NCBI RefSeq assembly: GCF_024112395.2
Contig: NZ_CP078013.2
Span: forward strand, 3,596,001 to 3,660,000
Reading direction: 5' to 3'
DNA length: 64,000 nucleotides
Source: Pseudomonas pergaminensis
GTDB taxonomy: Bacteria > Pseudomonadota > Gammaproteobacteria > Pseudomonadales > Pseudomonadaceae
Both the position numbers and the translations under genes were made by a program. Of the stretch, positions 1 through 8,775 are shown one piece after another (the first letter of the stretch is position 1; each line of letters starts with the position of its first letter). The notes beneath the pieces are model-generated. The model made no database searches. It was not told where the DNA came from and worked only from the letters and a program-made list of their open reading frames with translations.

Positions 1-363
1 ATGGCCAGTTCCGGATCGTTTGCGGCATCCATTGTCGGCGTGATGCTACTGGCGGTAGGCGCGGTGTTGTGCGGCGTGGTCACGGCGGCGTTGCTCTCAG
101 AGACTTTCCCGACGCGCACGCGCTACACCGCCTCGGCGATTACCTACAACATGGCGTACACCCTCTTCGGCGGCACCGCCCCGCTGGTGGCTACCTGGTT
201 GATCAGCACCACAGGAAGCAACCTGTCACCGGCGTTTTACCTGATAGCCGTGGCGCTGCTGGCATTGGCAGGCGGTTTGGCGCTGCCGGAGACATCAAGG
301 ATTTCCCTGCATGACGTGGGCACGGAGTCAAAAGACGCCGAACCGGTGCTTTCGCGGTATTGA
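1..363 (+). CDS. MFS (MHS-type) transporter, C-terminal part only
   Basis: This is the last ~120 residues of a major facilitator superfamily permease; the 5' part lies outside the window, so the ATG at base 1 is probably internal. Three hydrophobic segments are visible, around residues 8-30, 45-65 and 75-95. Between the first two is the loop ETFPTRTRYTASAITYN, typical of the metabolite:H+ symporter branch (the ProP/ShiA/CitA type), where an acidic/arginine loop precedes TM11. The chain ends in a short hydrophilic tail. The substrate cannot be read from this fragment. Confidence 0.8.
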   Translation: MASSGSFAASIVGVMLLAVGAVLCGVVTAALLSETFPTRTRYTASAITYNMAYTLFGGTAPLVATWLISTTGSNLSPAFYLIAVALLALAGGLALPETSRISLHDVGTESKDAEPVLSRY

Positions 364-641
364 CCTGTAGAGCTGTTGCGAACGCGGTGGATCAGGCAGA
401 AAAACGCCGCCAGTACCACCGCCTTCGCAGCCTCGCCAGGGCTCGACAGCTCCCACAGTTGAACATCGCCACGACTTGAATTGCGCCAGCAAACACACCC
501 CCACCAACACCAACACCACCGCCCCCCTGTAGGAGCTGGCTTGCCAGCGATGGCGGCGTACCGGGCAACAAAAAATAAGGGCAATTACCCCCCTTCGTAA
601 CCGCGCAGGAGCCCACAGCGCCCTCACCACCGAAGACAGGT
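364..641. other. Non-coding gap with a REP-like sequence
   Basis: No convincing gene is present in these 278 bases. Around 530-560 lies a REP-like core (TAGGAGCTGGCTTGCCAGCG), the degenerate form of the repeats found elsewhere in the window. The C/A-rich stretch at about 480-530 is low complexity. The reading frames that cross it have no family resemblance. Confidence 0.5.
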
Positions 642-1130
642 ATGATCATCAGCCACACACCGCCTGGTCCCTCGCCCATGCCCGCCTCCCAAACCCGCCC
701 TACCCCCGCGCCATTGCTCAGCCCCGGTGAGACCGTGGTGTTGTTCGACGGCGTGTGCAAGCTGTGCAACGGTTGGGCACGGTTCCTGATTCGGCATGAC
801 CACCAACGCCGCGTCCGGCTGGCGGCGGTGCAATCCGCCGAAGGCCAGGCGCTGTTGGCCTGGGCGGGTTTGCCCCTGGATCAGTTCGACACCCTCTTGG
901 TCCTTCGCGATCATCGCTACTGGGTGCGCTCAGACGCGGTGTTCGAAATCATCGCGCAGTTGCCCGGCGCATGGCGTGCATTGCTGCTCTTACGCGCTAT
1001 CCCGCGCGCGCTGCGGGATTGGGCTTACGACCGCGTCGCGCGCAATCGCTATCGGATGTTCGGCAAGTACGACACTTGCCTATTGCCGCATCCGGACCAT
1101 GAGCAGCGCTTTTTGAAAGCACCGCAATGA
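642..1130 (+). CDS. DCC-family thiol-disulfide oxidoreductase (DUF393)
   Basis: A 162-residue protein with the signature DGVCKLCN about 30 residues in, the DxxCxxC motif that names the DCC (DUF393) family. These are small thioredoxin-like proteins predicted to carry out thiol-disulfide exchange; the physiological partner is generally unknown. The C-terminal half (YRMFGKYDTCLLPHPDHEQRF) matches the family end. A second in-frame ATG at 678 would remove 12 residues and leave the motif intact. Short stop-rich sequence follows before the convergent gene. Confidence 0.8.
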   Translation: MIISHTPPGPSPMPASQTRPTPAPLLSPGETVVLFDGVCKLCNGWARFLIRHDHQRRVRLAAVQSAEGQALLAWAGLPLDQFDTLLVLRDHRYWVRSDAVFEIIAQLPGAWRALLLLRAIPRALRDWAYDRVARNRYRMFGKYDTCLLPHPDHEQRFLKAPQ

Positions 1131-1222
1131 ACGTCTTGGTGCGCATCAACTGAATTGCCCGCGGCGTGGCGCTGCCGGGGCTGCTGGTGCGATGCTCAGC
1201 GAGGCATTTAACCCCGTGTCGC

Positions 1223-2383
1223 TCAATGTGGCCGGGCTGGCGTTGTGTGCAGTGGCTTGGCAGGCCCGTCAGAGAATCGCACGGCCAGGCTCAGGTTCGC
1301 CGGGTCATTGATGGCAGCCATGTATTCGTCGACGGTGATTTCACCTACGCACGGCCGAGCACCGGGTTCGGGCACGTAGCCCTGGGCCATTTTGATGGCC
1401 AGGGCCACGGCGGCGCAGCTCGGAATTTCCGGACCTTTGTCATTCAAGGCCGTGAGTTGCACCGCCAGTGACACAGGTTGGCCGTCGGTTCCCAAGCCCT
1501 CTACGTCGATGTACATCGCGCTTTTGCCGTCGCCAAACCGTTCGAACCAGGTGCCCAGCCGGTGCAGCCGAGCGGCCCAGGGGGCGGGGGCACGCACGAT
1601 CCCCAGCCGTATCGCCTGGGCCAGTAAGCAGTTGGCGATACCTCCCAGTTTGAGCCCGGCTCCCGCCTTGAAGCGCAAAGTGTGGGCACCATAACGGCTG
1701 GCGAAGATATCCATGTCCGGCACGTCCACATTGGCCAGCACCCGCGTGCCGAGCTGGGGCAGCTTGCGCAGTGTCAGGTCCTGCCAGCCCAGCACTTCAT
1801 GCACCTGGCCATTCCTGAGCTGCTTGATCGGTTTGCCTGCATAGGCAAGCACACCCTCGATCGTCGACAGCCCCGGCATCTTGGCCGAGGAAGAAATACC
1901 GTGCTCGATGGCATCGATGCGCGAAAAGCGAGCCCGGTATTGGTCGATGATGGCGGACGAAAGCGTCGGCACTGAACTGCAGCCACTGAGGATGGCCACA
2001 CCCGCCTGCTTGGCTTGCACATCCAGCACGCCGACGCCGTTGACGAACGTGCGGCAGTCGGACAAGTCGCAGTAGTTCACGCCTGCATCGATGCAGCGTT
2101 GGGCGACGGCGTAGGATTGCCCTTGAAACGGGCCACCGGTATGGATGACCAATTGGATGTTCTTCGACTGCAAAACGGACGCGAATCCGGCGCCCATGGC
2201 ATCGCCGCACCAGCCTTCGCACACTGTGCCGGACTGCGCGTTCAGCTCATCGAGTTTACGTTGCAACTTATGCGGATCGCGGCCCGAGAGCACCAACGCA
2301 ATGCCCGGCGCCTGCGCCAAATGCCGGCAAACGATGCTGCCAAAGTTGCCGTAGCCACCGATCACCATCACCCTGAATGTCAT
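1223..2383 (-). CDS. Saccharopine dehydrogenase-like NAD(P)-binding protein
   Basis: A 386-residue protein that opens with a Rossmann fold: VMVIGGYGNFGSIVCRHLA gives the GGxGxxG dinucleotide-binding loop, followed by LVLSGRDPHKL, whose Arg after strand 2 suggests NADP. The next segments (IHTGGPFQGQSYAVAQRCIDAGVNYCDLSD) are typical of the saccharopine dehydrogenase / carboxynorspermidine synthase superfamily. The substrate is unknown. It is followed 72 bp upstream by another NAD(P)-binding protein on the same strand, and the two may be co-transcribed. Confidence 0.75.
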   Translation of the reverse strand: MTFRVMVIGGYGNFGSIVCRHLAQAPGIALVLSGRDPHKLQRKLDELNAQSGTVCEGWCGDAMGAGFASVLQSKNIQLVIHTGGPFQGQSYAVAQRCIDAGVNYCDLSDCRTFVNGVGVLDVQAKQAGVAILSGCSSVPTLSSAIIDQYRARFSRIDAIEHGISSSAKMPGLSTIEGVLAYAGKPIKQLRNGQVHEVLGWQDLTLRKLPQLGTRVLANVDVPDMDIFASRYGAHTLRFKAGAGLKLGGIANCLLAQAIRLGIVRAPAPWAARLHRLGTWFERFGDGKSAMYIDVEGLGTDGQPVSLAVQLTALNDKGPEIPSCAAVALAIKMAQGYVPEPGARPCVGEITVDEYMAAINDPANLSLAVRFSDGPAKPLHTTPARPH

Positions 2384-2454
2384 TCCATCCGTCCCTGAAA
2401 AATCGGTCGTACGCCGCTGAGACCGCCAACGATACTCGATTTCTTCAGCGCGCC

Positions 2455-3222
2455 CTACGCCCCTTTGTGCAGCCGACCGAGCACCTCATCAAAGGCCTGC
2501 GTCCATGCCTGCGTCGCGCCGTTCTGCCTGAGCACGTCCAGTCCCGCCGACGTATACGTCCCAGGCGTGGCAATGGCATCCCCCAGCGCTTCGAGACTGG
2601 CCAGCGGTTGGTGCCGAGCACTGGCCAGGCAGTCCTGCATATTCCCCATCACCAGCTGGGCCGCCTGTTCATGGGGCAGGCCCTTGTCGACAAACCAGCG
2701 CTGAAGATCGTTGAGAAAAAAATAGAACCAGCCGTTCATGCAGGCCGCTACGGTCGCCAACTCGAATGCGTCCTCCTGCTCCAGCACGATCAACGAGCCC
2801 AGTGCACCCAGCAGCGCTTCATGGGGCTCGCCACCCGGCGTGACCACCACGGTGGACTGGTTGATCTGGGCGGCATAGGACAGCATCGCCCGCACCGCGC
2901 GTGCCTGTGGGAAGTGGTGCTGCAACGCGTCCAGCTTCACACCGGCCACCAACGACACCAGCGTCTGCCGGGGCTTGATCCGGACTTCCCTGGACAACTG
3001 CTCCACCACATCCGGGCGCACGCCAAGGAACAACACGTCCGCCTCATCGACGACCTGCTGATTGTCGGCCATCACGTCACACGCCCACTCCGCACGCAAC
3101 TGTTGTGCACGGTCGTGGTTGCGCGCAGACAGCAGCATCCGCCCGGCAAACCCGCTGCGACGCAGGCCAATCACAACCTTTTCCGTCAGCTCACCGACGC
3201 CCAGGATTCCGATGTTCAGCAC
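2455..3222 (-). CDS. Pyrroline-5-carboxylate reductase-like protein
   Basis: 255 residues with an N-terminal dinucleotide-binding motif (IGILGVGELTEKVVIGL) and the ProC-type order of elements: a middle segment VLFLGVRPDVVEQL and the core SLVAGVKLDALQHHFP. The C-terminal helical dimerisation domain is present but divergent. It is clearly in the ProC fold family. Pseudomonads have a separate canonical proC, so this may act on another cyclic imine or be an NADPH-binding accessory enzyme. It lies upstream of the saccharopine dehydrogenase-like gene on the same strand. Confidence 0.7.
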   Translation of the reverse strand: MLNIGILGVGELTEKVVIGLRRSGFAGRMLLSARNHDRAQQLRAEWACDVMADNQQVVDEADVLFLGVRPDVVEQLSREVRIKPRQTLVSLVAGVKLDALQHHFPQARAVRAMLSYAAQINQSTVVVTPGGEPHEALLGALGSLIVLEQEDAFELATVAACMNGWFYFFLNDLQRWFVDKGLPHEQAAQLVMGNMQDCLASARHQPLASLEALGDAIATPGTYTSAGLDVLRQNGATQAWTQAFDEVLGRLHKGA

Positions 3223-3339
3223 TGTAGTTGCTCCCTTGATTCTGTGTCCGACTGCATCATAAGCCTAGATAGCCCACTCGGACTCCCGCGTTCACGATGG
3301 CGTTTGCCTACGTTACACTCGCGCCCCTGAACATCAGCC

Positions 3340-3705
3340 ATGGAACCAGGCATGAGCACTCGCGGCACAGACCGAAAAATCGACAACATCGAATTCAACG
3401 TGGGTGATATTGCCCGCAGCAAAGCCTTCTACGGCGGCGCATTCGGCTGGACATTCGTCGACTACGGCCCCACCTATACCGAATTCAGCGACGGCCGCCT
3501 GACCGGAGGTTTTACCACCGGGGAACCCGTGCGACCGGGTGGGCCATTGGTGATTGTGTATGCAGATCATCTCGATGATACGCAGCAGCGGCTCAAGGCC
3601 CTGGGGGCCGTCATCACCCGCGAGACGTTTTCGTTTCCGGGTGGAAGTCGGTTCCATTTCAGGGACCTGGATGGATATGAATTGGCGGTCTGGACGGCTG
3701 AATAG
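3340..3705 (+). CDS. VOC family protein (glyoxalase-like)
   Basis: A 121-residue single vicinal-oxygen-chelate domain. It begins with IDNIEFNVGDIARSKAFYGGAFGW, the usual first beta-alpha-beta unit, and ends with FPGGSRFHFRDLDGYELAVW, where a metal ligand Glu normally sits. Proteins of this size are dimeric metal-binding enzymes or antibiotic/aldehyde-binding proteins; the substrate is not evident. An alternative ATG at 3352 would shorten it by four residues. It is divergent from the P5C reductase-like gene. Confidence 0.75.
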   Translation: MEPGMSTRGTDRKIDNIEFNVGDIARSKAFYGGAFGWTFVDYGPTYTEFSDGRLTGGFTTGEPVRPGGPLVIVYADHLDDTQQRLKALGAVITRETFSFPGGSRFHFRDLDGYELAVWTAE

Positions 3706-3774
3706 GCCACACTTAAGTGCTGCCCGCACCGGTAAGGTGAACGTGAAACTGCCTTATATTCATGGAGGAAAAAC

Positions 3775-4335
3775 ATGCAGATCTACATCACCGGCGCTTC
3801 CTGCGCGGGCGTGACCACTTTGGGTCGACACCTCGCCACGCAACTCGGCGTGCGCCAGGTGGATGTCGACGATTACTACTGGATGCCCACCAACCCGCCT
3901 TTCACCACCAAGCGGCCTCCCAACGAGCGTGTGTCACTGATGCAGCAAGCACTTGGCGATGCCGGATGGGTGCTGAGCGGTTCTTGCATGGTGTGGGGAG
4001 ATGCGCTGATCGCGGACGCCGAACTGATCGTATTCGTTGCGACCCCTACCCCTGTTCGCCTTGAACGGCTCGCAGCACGTGAAACCCAGCGATTTGGCGA
4101 CCGGATCAAGCCCGGTGGTGATATGCATGAAATACACGTGGCATTCAGGGAATGGGCTTCGCAGTATGACGATCCGAACTTTTCAGGGCGCAACCGAGCG
4201 TGGCATGAAGCGTGGTTGTCACGGCAGACGGCGCCGGTCCTGCGGATTGATGGGATGAGCACGGCTGAACAGATGGTTGCCGATGTCGTTCAAGCGCTGT
4301 CGCACACTTCCCCTATGAACTTCCTCAAAAAATGA
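3775..4335 (+). CDS. P-loop nucleotide-binding protein (adenylate-kinase-like) with an atypical Walker A
   Basis: 186 residues preceded by a strong ribosome binding site (GGAGG). The N-terminus ITGASCAGVTTLG is a P-loop in which the Walker A lysine is replaced by Val13; related small proteins often read GASGSGTTT, so loss of this lysine is a subfamily trait. The later segment VDVDDYYWMPTNPPFTTKRPPNER and a C-terminal LID-like region are typical of these uncharacterised adenylate-kinase-like proteins. Whether it hydrolyses or transfers phosphate is doubtful without the lysine. Confidence 0.65.
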   Translation: MQIYITGASCAGVTTLGRHLATQLGVRQVDVDDYYWMPTNPPFTTKRPPNERVSLMQQALGDAGWVLSGSCMVWGDALIADAELIVFVATPTPVRLERLAARETQRFGDRIKPGGDMHEIHVAFREWASQYDDPNFSGRNRAWHEAWLSRQTAPVLRIDGMSTAEQMVADVVQALSHTSPMNFLKK

Positions 4336-4454
4336 CGTCAATTTGATTGCTCGCTGACCCTAAAGCGTTGGTGTCATCGCAGCACCAACGCGCACATTGT
4401 CCAACCGCCCCACTCCGCCTTATCCTCACACCTCCCCGCACACCCGGAGCTGCC

Positions 4455-5075
4455 ATGGACCTCGCCACCCTCGCCCTCTTCCTTCCTGCCTGCTTCGCCC
4501 TCAACATGGCGCCGGGCCCGAACAACCTGCTGTCCGTGAGCAACGCCACACGCTACGGCTACCGCACTTCCTGCCTGGCCGGTGTTGGCCGCCTGTTGGC
4601 GTTCGCCGGCATGATCGCCCTCGCCTCGGCCGGGTTGGCAGTGGTGCTGCAGACGTCGGAGTTGTTGTTCTACGGGATCAAGATCCTGGGGGCGGCGTAT
4701 CTGTTTTATTTGGCGTTTCAGTTGTGGCGGGCCAATCCCGAGGCTGAGGCGGATGTGGCGGCGAAGAAGGTGGGCTTGTGGGGGTTGGCGCGGCAGGAGT
4801 TTTTGGTGGCGGCGGGCAACCCTAAAGCCATCCTGATCTTCACCGCTTTCCTGCCGCAATTCGTGGTGCCCGGTCAGCCGATCACACCGCAGTTCGCGCT
4901 GCTGGGCGCGATGTTCCTGATGCTGGAATGGATCGCCATCAGCGCCTACGCCTACATGGGCCTGCATATGCGTCGCTGGTTTGCCGAGCCTCGCGGCAAG
5001 CGGATTTTCAATCGCTGCTGCGCGGGGTTACTGTCGGCGGCGGCGTCGGTGCTGTTGATGGCGCGCAGGGCCTGA
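4455..5075 (+). CDS. LysE family amino-acid exporter
   Basis: 206 residues from the ATG at 4455, the usual length for the LysE/RhtB family. The first helix ends in the family signature FALNMAPGPNNLLSVSNATRYGYRTS (NxxPGPN motif), then further hydrophobic segments follow at about 40-65, 70-90, 115-140, 150-175 and 185-203. These inner-membrane proteins export amino acids or related small molecules; the substrate is not predictable here. The reading frame is open further upstream but lacks membrane character there, so 4455 is the likely start. Confidence 0.85.
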   Translation: MDLATLALFLPACFALNMAPGPNNLLSVSNATRYGYRTSCLAGVGRLLAFAGMIALASAGLAVVLQTSELLFYGIKILGAAYLFYLAFQLWRANPEAEADVAAKKVGLWGLARQEFLVAAGNPKAILIFTAFLPQFVVPGQPITPQFALLGAMFLMLEWIAISAYAYMGLHMRRWFAEPRGKRIFNRCCAGLLSAAASVLLMARRA

Positions 5076-5078
5076 ACG

Positions 5079-5471
5079 ATGACTCGCGACGAACTCGCTG
5101 CCTTTTACCAAGGCTATATCGACTGCCTGAACCGTCAGGATTGGGAGCACTTGGGTGACTTCGTGCACCCGGACGTGACCTACAACGGCGAAGTCGTCGG
5201 CCTCGCCGGCTACCGTGCGATGCTGCAGCGGGATTTTCGCGAGATACCGGACTTGGTGTTCTGCATCCAGTTGCTGGTCGCCGACCCGCCGACCGTGGCC
5301 AGTCGCCTGAACTTCAAGGTCACGCCCAGGGGCGAGTTCTTCGGGTTGCCGATCAATGGACGCCAGGTGACGTTCGACGAAAATGTGTTCTATGAGGTGG
5401 TCGACGGCACATTCGCCCACGTATGGTCGGTGATCGACAAAGCGGCCATCGCGCAGCAACTGGGCGGCTAA
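5079..5471 (+). CDS. SnoaL-like ester cyclase family protein
   Basis: 130 residues, starting three bases after the LysE stop, so probably translated from the same transcript. It has the SnoaL / nuclear transport factor 2 fold pattern: an N-terminal helix (YIDCLNRQDWEHLGDFVHPDVTYNG), the middle MLQRDFREIPDLVFCIQLLVADPPTVASRL and FDENVFYEVVDGTFAHVWSVID. The family covers polyketide cyclases and many uncharacterised small-molecule-binding proteins. No specific reaction can be assigned. Confidence 0.7.
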   Translation: MTRDELAAFYQGYIDCLNRQDWEHLGDFVHPDVTYNGEVVGLAGYRAMLQRDFREIPDLVFCIQLLVADPPTVASRLNFKVTPRGEFFGLPINGRQVTFDENVFYEVVDGTFAHVWSVIDKAAIAQQLGG

Positions 5472-5505
5472 ACTCCACAGGGCCATTCTCACGTGGAGAC
5501 CGATC

Positions 5506-5988
5506 ATGACCCACAAAAACACGCTCTGCCTCTGGTACAACGGCACCGCCCTGGAGGCCGCGACCTTCTACGCCATGACCTTCCCGGACAGCCGGGTGAA
5601 TGCCGTCCACCTGGCACCCGGTGATTACCCGTCCGGTAAACAGGGCGATATATTGACCGTGGACTTCACCGTGTTGGGCATCCCCTGCATCGGCCTCAAC
5701 GGCGGGCCGACCTTCCCGCACACCGAAGCGTTTTCGTTCCAGGTGGCCACCGATGACCAGGCGGAAACCGACCGTTACTGGAACGCCATCGTCGGCAATG
5801 GCGGCCAGGAAAGCGCCTGCGGCTGGTGCAAGGACAAATGGGGGGTGTCGTGGCAGATCAGCCCGCGCGTGCTGACCGATGCCGTGACCCACCCGGACCC
5901 GGAGACAGCCAAGCGCGCCTTCGAGGCGATGATGACCATGAAGAAGATCGACATCGCTGCCATTGAAGCGGCGGTCGCGGCAGGTTAA
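5506..5988 (+). CDS. PhnB-like VOC family protein
   Basis: 160 residues with a good ribosome binding site (GGAGA). The sequence LCLWYNGTALEAATFYAMTFPDS with the later VDFTVLGIPCIGLNGGPTFPHTEAFSFQV is characteristic of the PhnB-like branch of the VOC superfamily (often misnamed 3-demethylubiquinone methyltransferase). The substrate is unknown. Its stop overlaps the stop of the convergent SGNH hydrolase by four bases. Confidence 0.8.
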   Translation: MTHKNTLCLWYNGTALEAATFYAMTFPDSRVNAVHLAPGDYPSGKQGDILTVDFTVLGIPCIGLNGGPTFPHTEAFSFQVATDDQAETDRYWNAIVGNGGQESACGWCKDKWGVSWQISPRVLTDAVTHPDPETAKRAFEAMMTMKKIDIAAIEAAVAAG

Positions 5989-6881
5989 GGCAACGCCTCA
6001 AGCATCGCCTTGGCCGCCAGTGCATGCACCTTGCGGGTGGGGTGCCATTCGTCCCAGTAGTAATGGGTGTCCGGGTCGGCGCACACCGGTTTCACCTGCG
6101 GGTAGGTGGCCTGGCACGGCGTATCGAGGTCGGTGAAACCATTGTCCGCCGGGTTGGCGCGCAGTCTGTCGCTAAAGGCCAGATGATCGAAGTAGCTCAC
6201 CTTCGCCGTCCCGATCTGTGCCAGCACTGCCGGAAGTTGCTGCGCGAGCAACTGCTGGTACTTTTTCGCAGTGTCGACCTGATTGCCCTGCACCACGGCA
6301 GGCACATGGCTCAGGTCCGTGGTGCCCACGACCATGATGTGCCTGGCGCCTGCTGCAACCAACTGTTCGGTGGCGCTGCGGATATTCGCCACGCTGGCTT
6401 CGCTCAAGGCCTCGACCGTTTCAGGATGGGCGAAGTCGGCCCATTCAAAAAAGTCGTTGGCCGAGATGAAGATGAAATACAGCGCCTTGGGGTCGGCCTT
6501 GTTGGCCTTGGCGGCCTGCAAATGCTCAGTGACCTGGCCCAGTACTCCGGTGTCGCGCGACGGCATCATCCACGCGTAGTAGTTGCCATGGCCACTCTTG
6601 GCGCCGCCCACCGCATAGTCGGTCAGGGGGATGCTCAACGCCTGTGCCAGGCCTTCGACGGCGGTGGGGCCATTGCTCCAGCGCCCCTTCCAGTACAGGG
6701 GGCCTGGCAGCGCCTGGGCCTCCTTGACCTTCTGCGCGGCGAGGCGGGTGGTGAGTTCCTCACCCGCGCCATTGTCGGAGTAGCTGTCGCCGAAGGCATA
6801 CAAATGATCGTAGGTCGAACCGCCAAAGGCAGTCGAGGCGGACAGGGTCAACAGAGCGGCCAGACACGCACGTCGGATCAT
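5985..6881 (-). CDS. Secreted SGNH/GDSL hydrolase
   Basis: 298 residues from the ATG at 6881, chosen because GGGAG lies just upstream and a signal peptide follows (MIRRACLAALLTLSASTAFG). The SGNH blocks are in order: GDSYSDNG at residues 31-38 with Ser33 as nucleophile, the Gly and Asn (FIFISANDFFEWAD) of the oxyanion hole, and DEWHPT near the end carrying the catalytic Asp and His. These are exported esterases or lipases of the thermolabile-haemolysin / PlaA type. Longer upstream frames lack a ribosome binding site. Confidence 0.8.
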   Translation of the reverse strand: MIRRACLAALLTLSASTAFGGSTYDHLYAFGDSYSDNGAGEELTTRLAAQKVKEAQALPGPLYWKGRWSNGPTAVEGLAQALSIPLTDYAVGGAKSGHGNYYAWMMPSRDTGVLGQVTEHLQAAKANKADPKALYFIFISANDFFEWADFAHPETVEALSEASVANIRSATEQLVAAGARHIMVVGTTDLSHVPAVVQGNQVDTAKKYQQLLAQQLPAVLAQIGTAKVSYFDHLAFSDRLRANPADNGFTDLDTPCQATYPQVKPVCADPDTHYYWDEWHPTRKVHALAAKAMLEALP

Positions 6882-7089
6882 CGAGGTTCTCCCGGAATAT
6901 CTGCACAGCCTACCGCCTCGTTGCAACCACGGCAGGACAATTGCGACCCGCACATATCCGGCGGCGGCCACCCCATGGCTGTACACAGGCAGCCATCCTC
7001 GTTAGGCTTGCGGCCCGCAACAACCGGTTAAAGATTCAGCTTTACCCGCCGTCACCCTTACATCCCTGAATGGACTCAACGAGGCTCCC

Positions 7090-8481
7090 GTGCGCTTTAT
7101 CACTCCCCTTTTGCTGATCGGTGGCATTGCCACCCTGCCCGGTTGCGCCACCCAGAAAGCCCAGGTTGATCAAATGTTCACCCTGGCCCTCACGCAACCC
7201 CTGGTGGAAAACAGCATCGTGCGCGAAGGCGATTCGCTGAGCTTCGAGCTGCTGATGCCGCCCATTCCCAATGGTGTGCGCCGCACGATGCAAGTTGAAG
7301 CAGCGTGTGCGTCACCGAAGGTCTACCTGCTATACCTGGATGCTGTGCGACGGATGTACCCGGCTAGCATTGATCGCTATGCGTCCGCGCAGACGTTGTC
7401 GCCACAACAGTACGCAACCCTGGCTGCCAACCCGACCTTCGTGCGCGCCTGCGCCGAGACACCCAAGCCCGACTGGCGCCTGGTGCAGACCAATGAGCGT
7501 GACAACCAGGTCCTGATCGACGCCAACAGCATCAAGACCGTCAACGGCGAAACGCGCTTCTGGGCCGCCTTCGATAACCCGACAGTGCTCAACGACCTGC
7601 CCTACAACGCGCCCTACGCGCAAAAACGCGAACACTTTTCGGTAGCCTGCAAAGCCGGCACGTACATGCAACTGGCCGGCTACGACATGGATGCCAACAA
7701 CCGCGTCAGCGACGGCCGTGTCGACAGTTCCCCCACGCCGCAGAACATCGCCGGCAGCAATGCCGACTATGAGTTGCTGTTCAAGAACGTCTGCGTCACC
7801 CCGGAAAAAATCGCCGCGCTGCCGGCGTTCAAGCCACGCCTGAAGGCTCCGGCTACCATCGCTCTGACGTCAGTGCAGCCAGCCGTGCTGGCGGCCATCA
7901 CGCAGCTGAACCTGGACAAGCCCACCCGCTCGTTCAAATACGTCCAGTTCGCGGGCACCAGCAACTACCGTGGCAAGACCAGCGATAACCAAAGCACGCA
8001 GTTCATCAGCCAGGACGCACCAAGCGGCCAGTTGGCCCTGGCCACCCGTGGCGACGGCTATGAGAGTCAGGCCGTGAGCTGGCGCAACCTGTTCCACCTG
8101 GTGTCCAAAGCCACCTACGGCGGTTCGGGCATGGCGGAAAGCTCGACCCTGACCCAACTGAGCTTCACCGGTAACTGGAAGGCCCTGCCCGTGGGCGAGA
8201 CCGTCACCTACACCACCGTACGCTCCAGCCTCAACAGCCTGATCGGCAGCAGCACCAACACGCAGACCAACCGTTGCCAGGTCGAGCGTGAACTGCCGGC
8301 CAGCGAACTCAACGCGAAACTGGCGGGCAGCGCCAAGGCGTTGTCCTGCCGAACCGACGACGACAAGTACAAGCGCGTGAGCCACCTGTACTTCCTGACC
8401 GACTACGCCTACTTCTTTGAATCGAGCACCGACAAGAACGAGTTTTTCTACTCTGACTCGCGTATCGATAAATTCGAATAA
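7090..8481 (+). CDS. Predicted outer-envelope lipoprotein with surface-adhesin-E-like region
   Basis: 463 residues starting at a GTG. The N-terminus MRFITPLLLIGGIATLPGC is a lipoprotein signal with lipobox LPGC, so the mature protein should be anchored at Cys19. In the middle, DWRLVQTNERDNQVLIDANSIKTVNG with RFWAAFDNP resembles the surface-adhesin protein E repeat seen in many proteobacterial lipoproteins. The rest is unfamiliar and has no catalytic motif. No function is proposed. Confidence 0.65.
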   Translation: MRFITPLLLIGGIATLPGCATQKAQVDQMFTLALTQPLVENSIVREGDSLSFELLMPPIPNGVRRTMQVEAACASPKVYLLYLDAVRRMYPASIDRYASAQTLSPQQYATLAANPTFVRACAETPKPDWRLVQTNERDNQVLIDANSIKTVNGETRFWAAFDNPTVLNDLPYNAPYAQKREHFSVACKAGTYMQLAGYDMDANNRVSDGRVDSSPTPQNIAGSNADYELLFKNVCVTPEKIAALPAFKPRLKAPATIALTSVQPAVLAAITQLNLDKPTRSFKYVQFAGTSNYRGKTSDNQSTQFISQDAPSGQLALATRGDGYESQAVSWRNLFHLVSKATYGGSGMAESSTLTQLSFTGNWKALPVGETVTYTTVRSSLNSLIGSSTNTQTNRCQVERELPASELNAKLAGSAKALSCRTDDDKYKRVSHLYFLTDYAYFFESSTDKNEFFYSDSRIDKFE

Positions 8482-8775
8482 GCACCGTTGACACACTCTG
8501 TAATATTCCATGAAGATGGAGGCCTTATTCAGGGTGTGTCAGCGAATGTCCACAATGTCCTCCGTTAACCTTTGCGCCATTGGCTTGATTGCCAAGGCGC
8601 AAGGTTGCGTTGCGCACGCCCTCAAATCGAAGAAACAGTCGCTCATGTGACCGGGGCGCGCTGTCCCGTCAGATGAGCTGACTGGACATTGAGCGCGACG
8701 GTCTCCCCCTCCTTTGCACAATTGCCCTTGCCCTTCTGACGGTGACTCCAGCGGTCAACTATCAGGAGAAAGTGC
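8482..8775. other. Non-coding gap with two strong hairpins
   Basis: Two inverted repeats dominate this 294-base gap. The first pairs TGACACACTCTG (8489-8500) with CAGGGTGTGTCA (8530-8541), one mismatch, enclosing an inner TCCAT/ATGGA hairpin. The second pairs AACCTT-GCGCC-TTGGC (8567-8584, two single-base bulges) with its complement at 8591-8606. Neither has a T tract. The rest before the DapA-like gene shows nothing I recognise apart from a GGAGA ribosome binding site. Confidence 0.6.

Noticed and set aside
1127..1222. Possible second short gene after the DCC protein gene
   Set aside because: The ATG overlapping the stop gives only eight codons before a stop, and other frames show no recognisable similarity.
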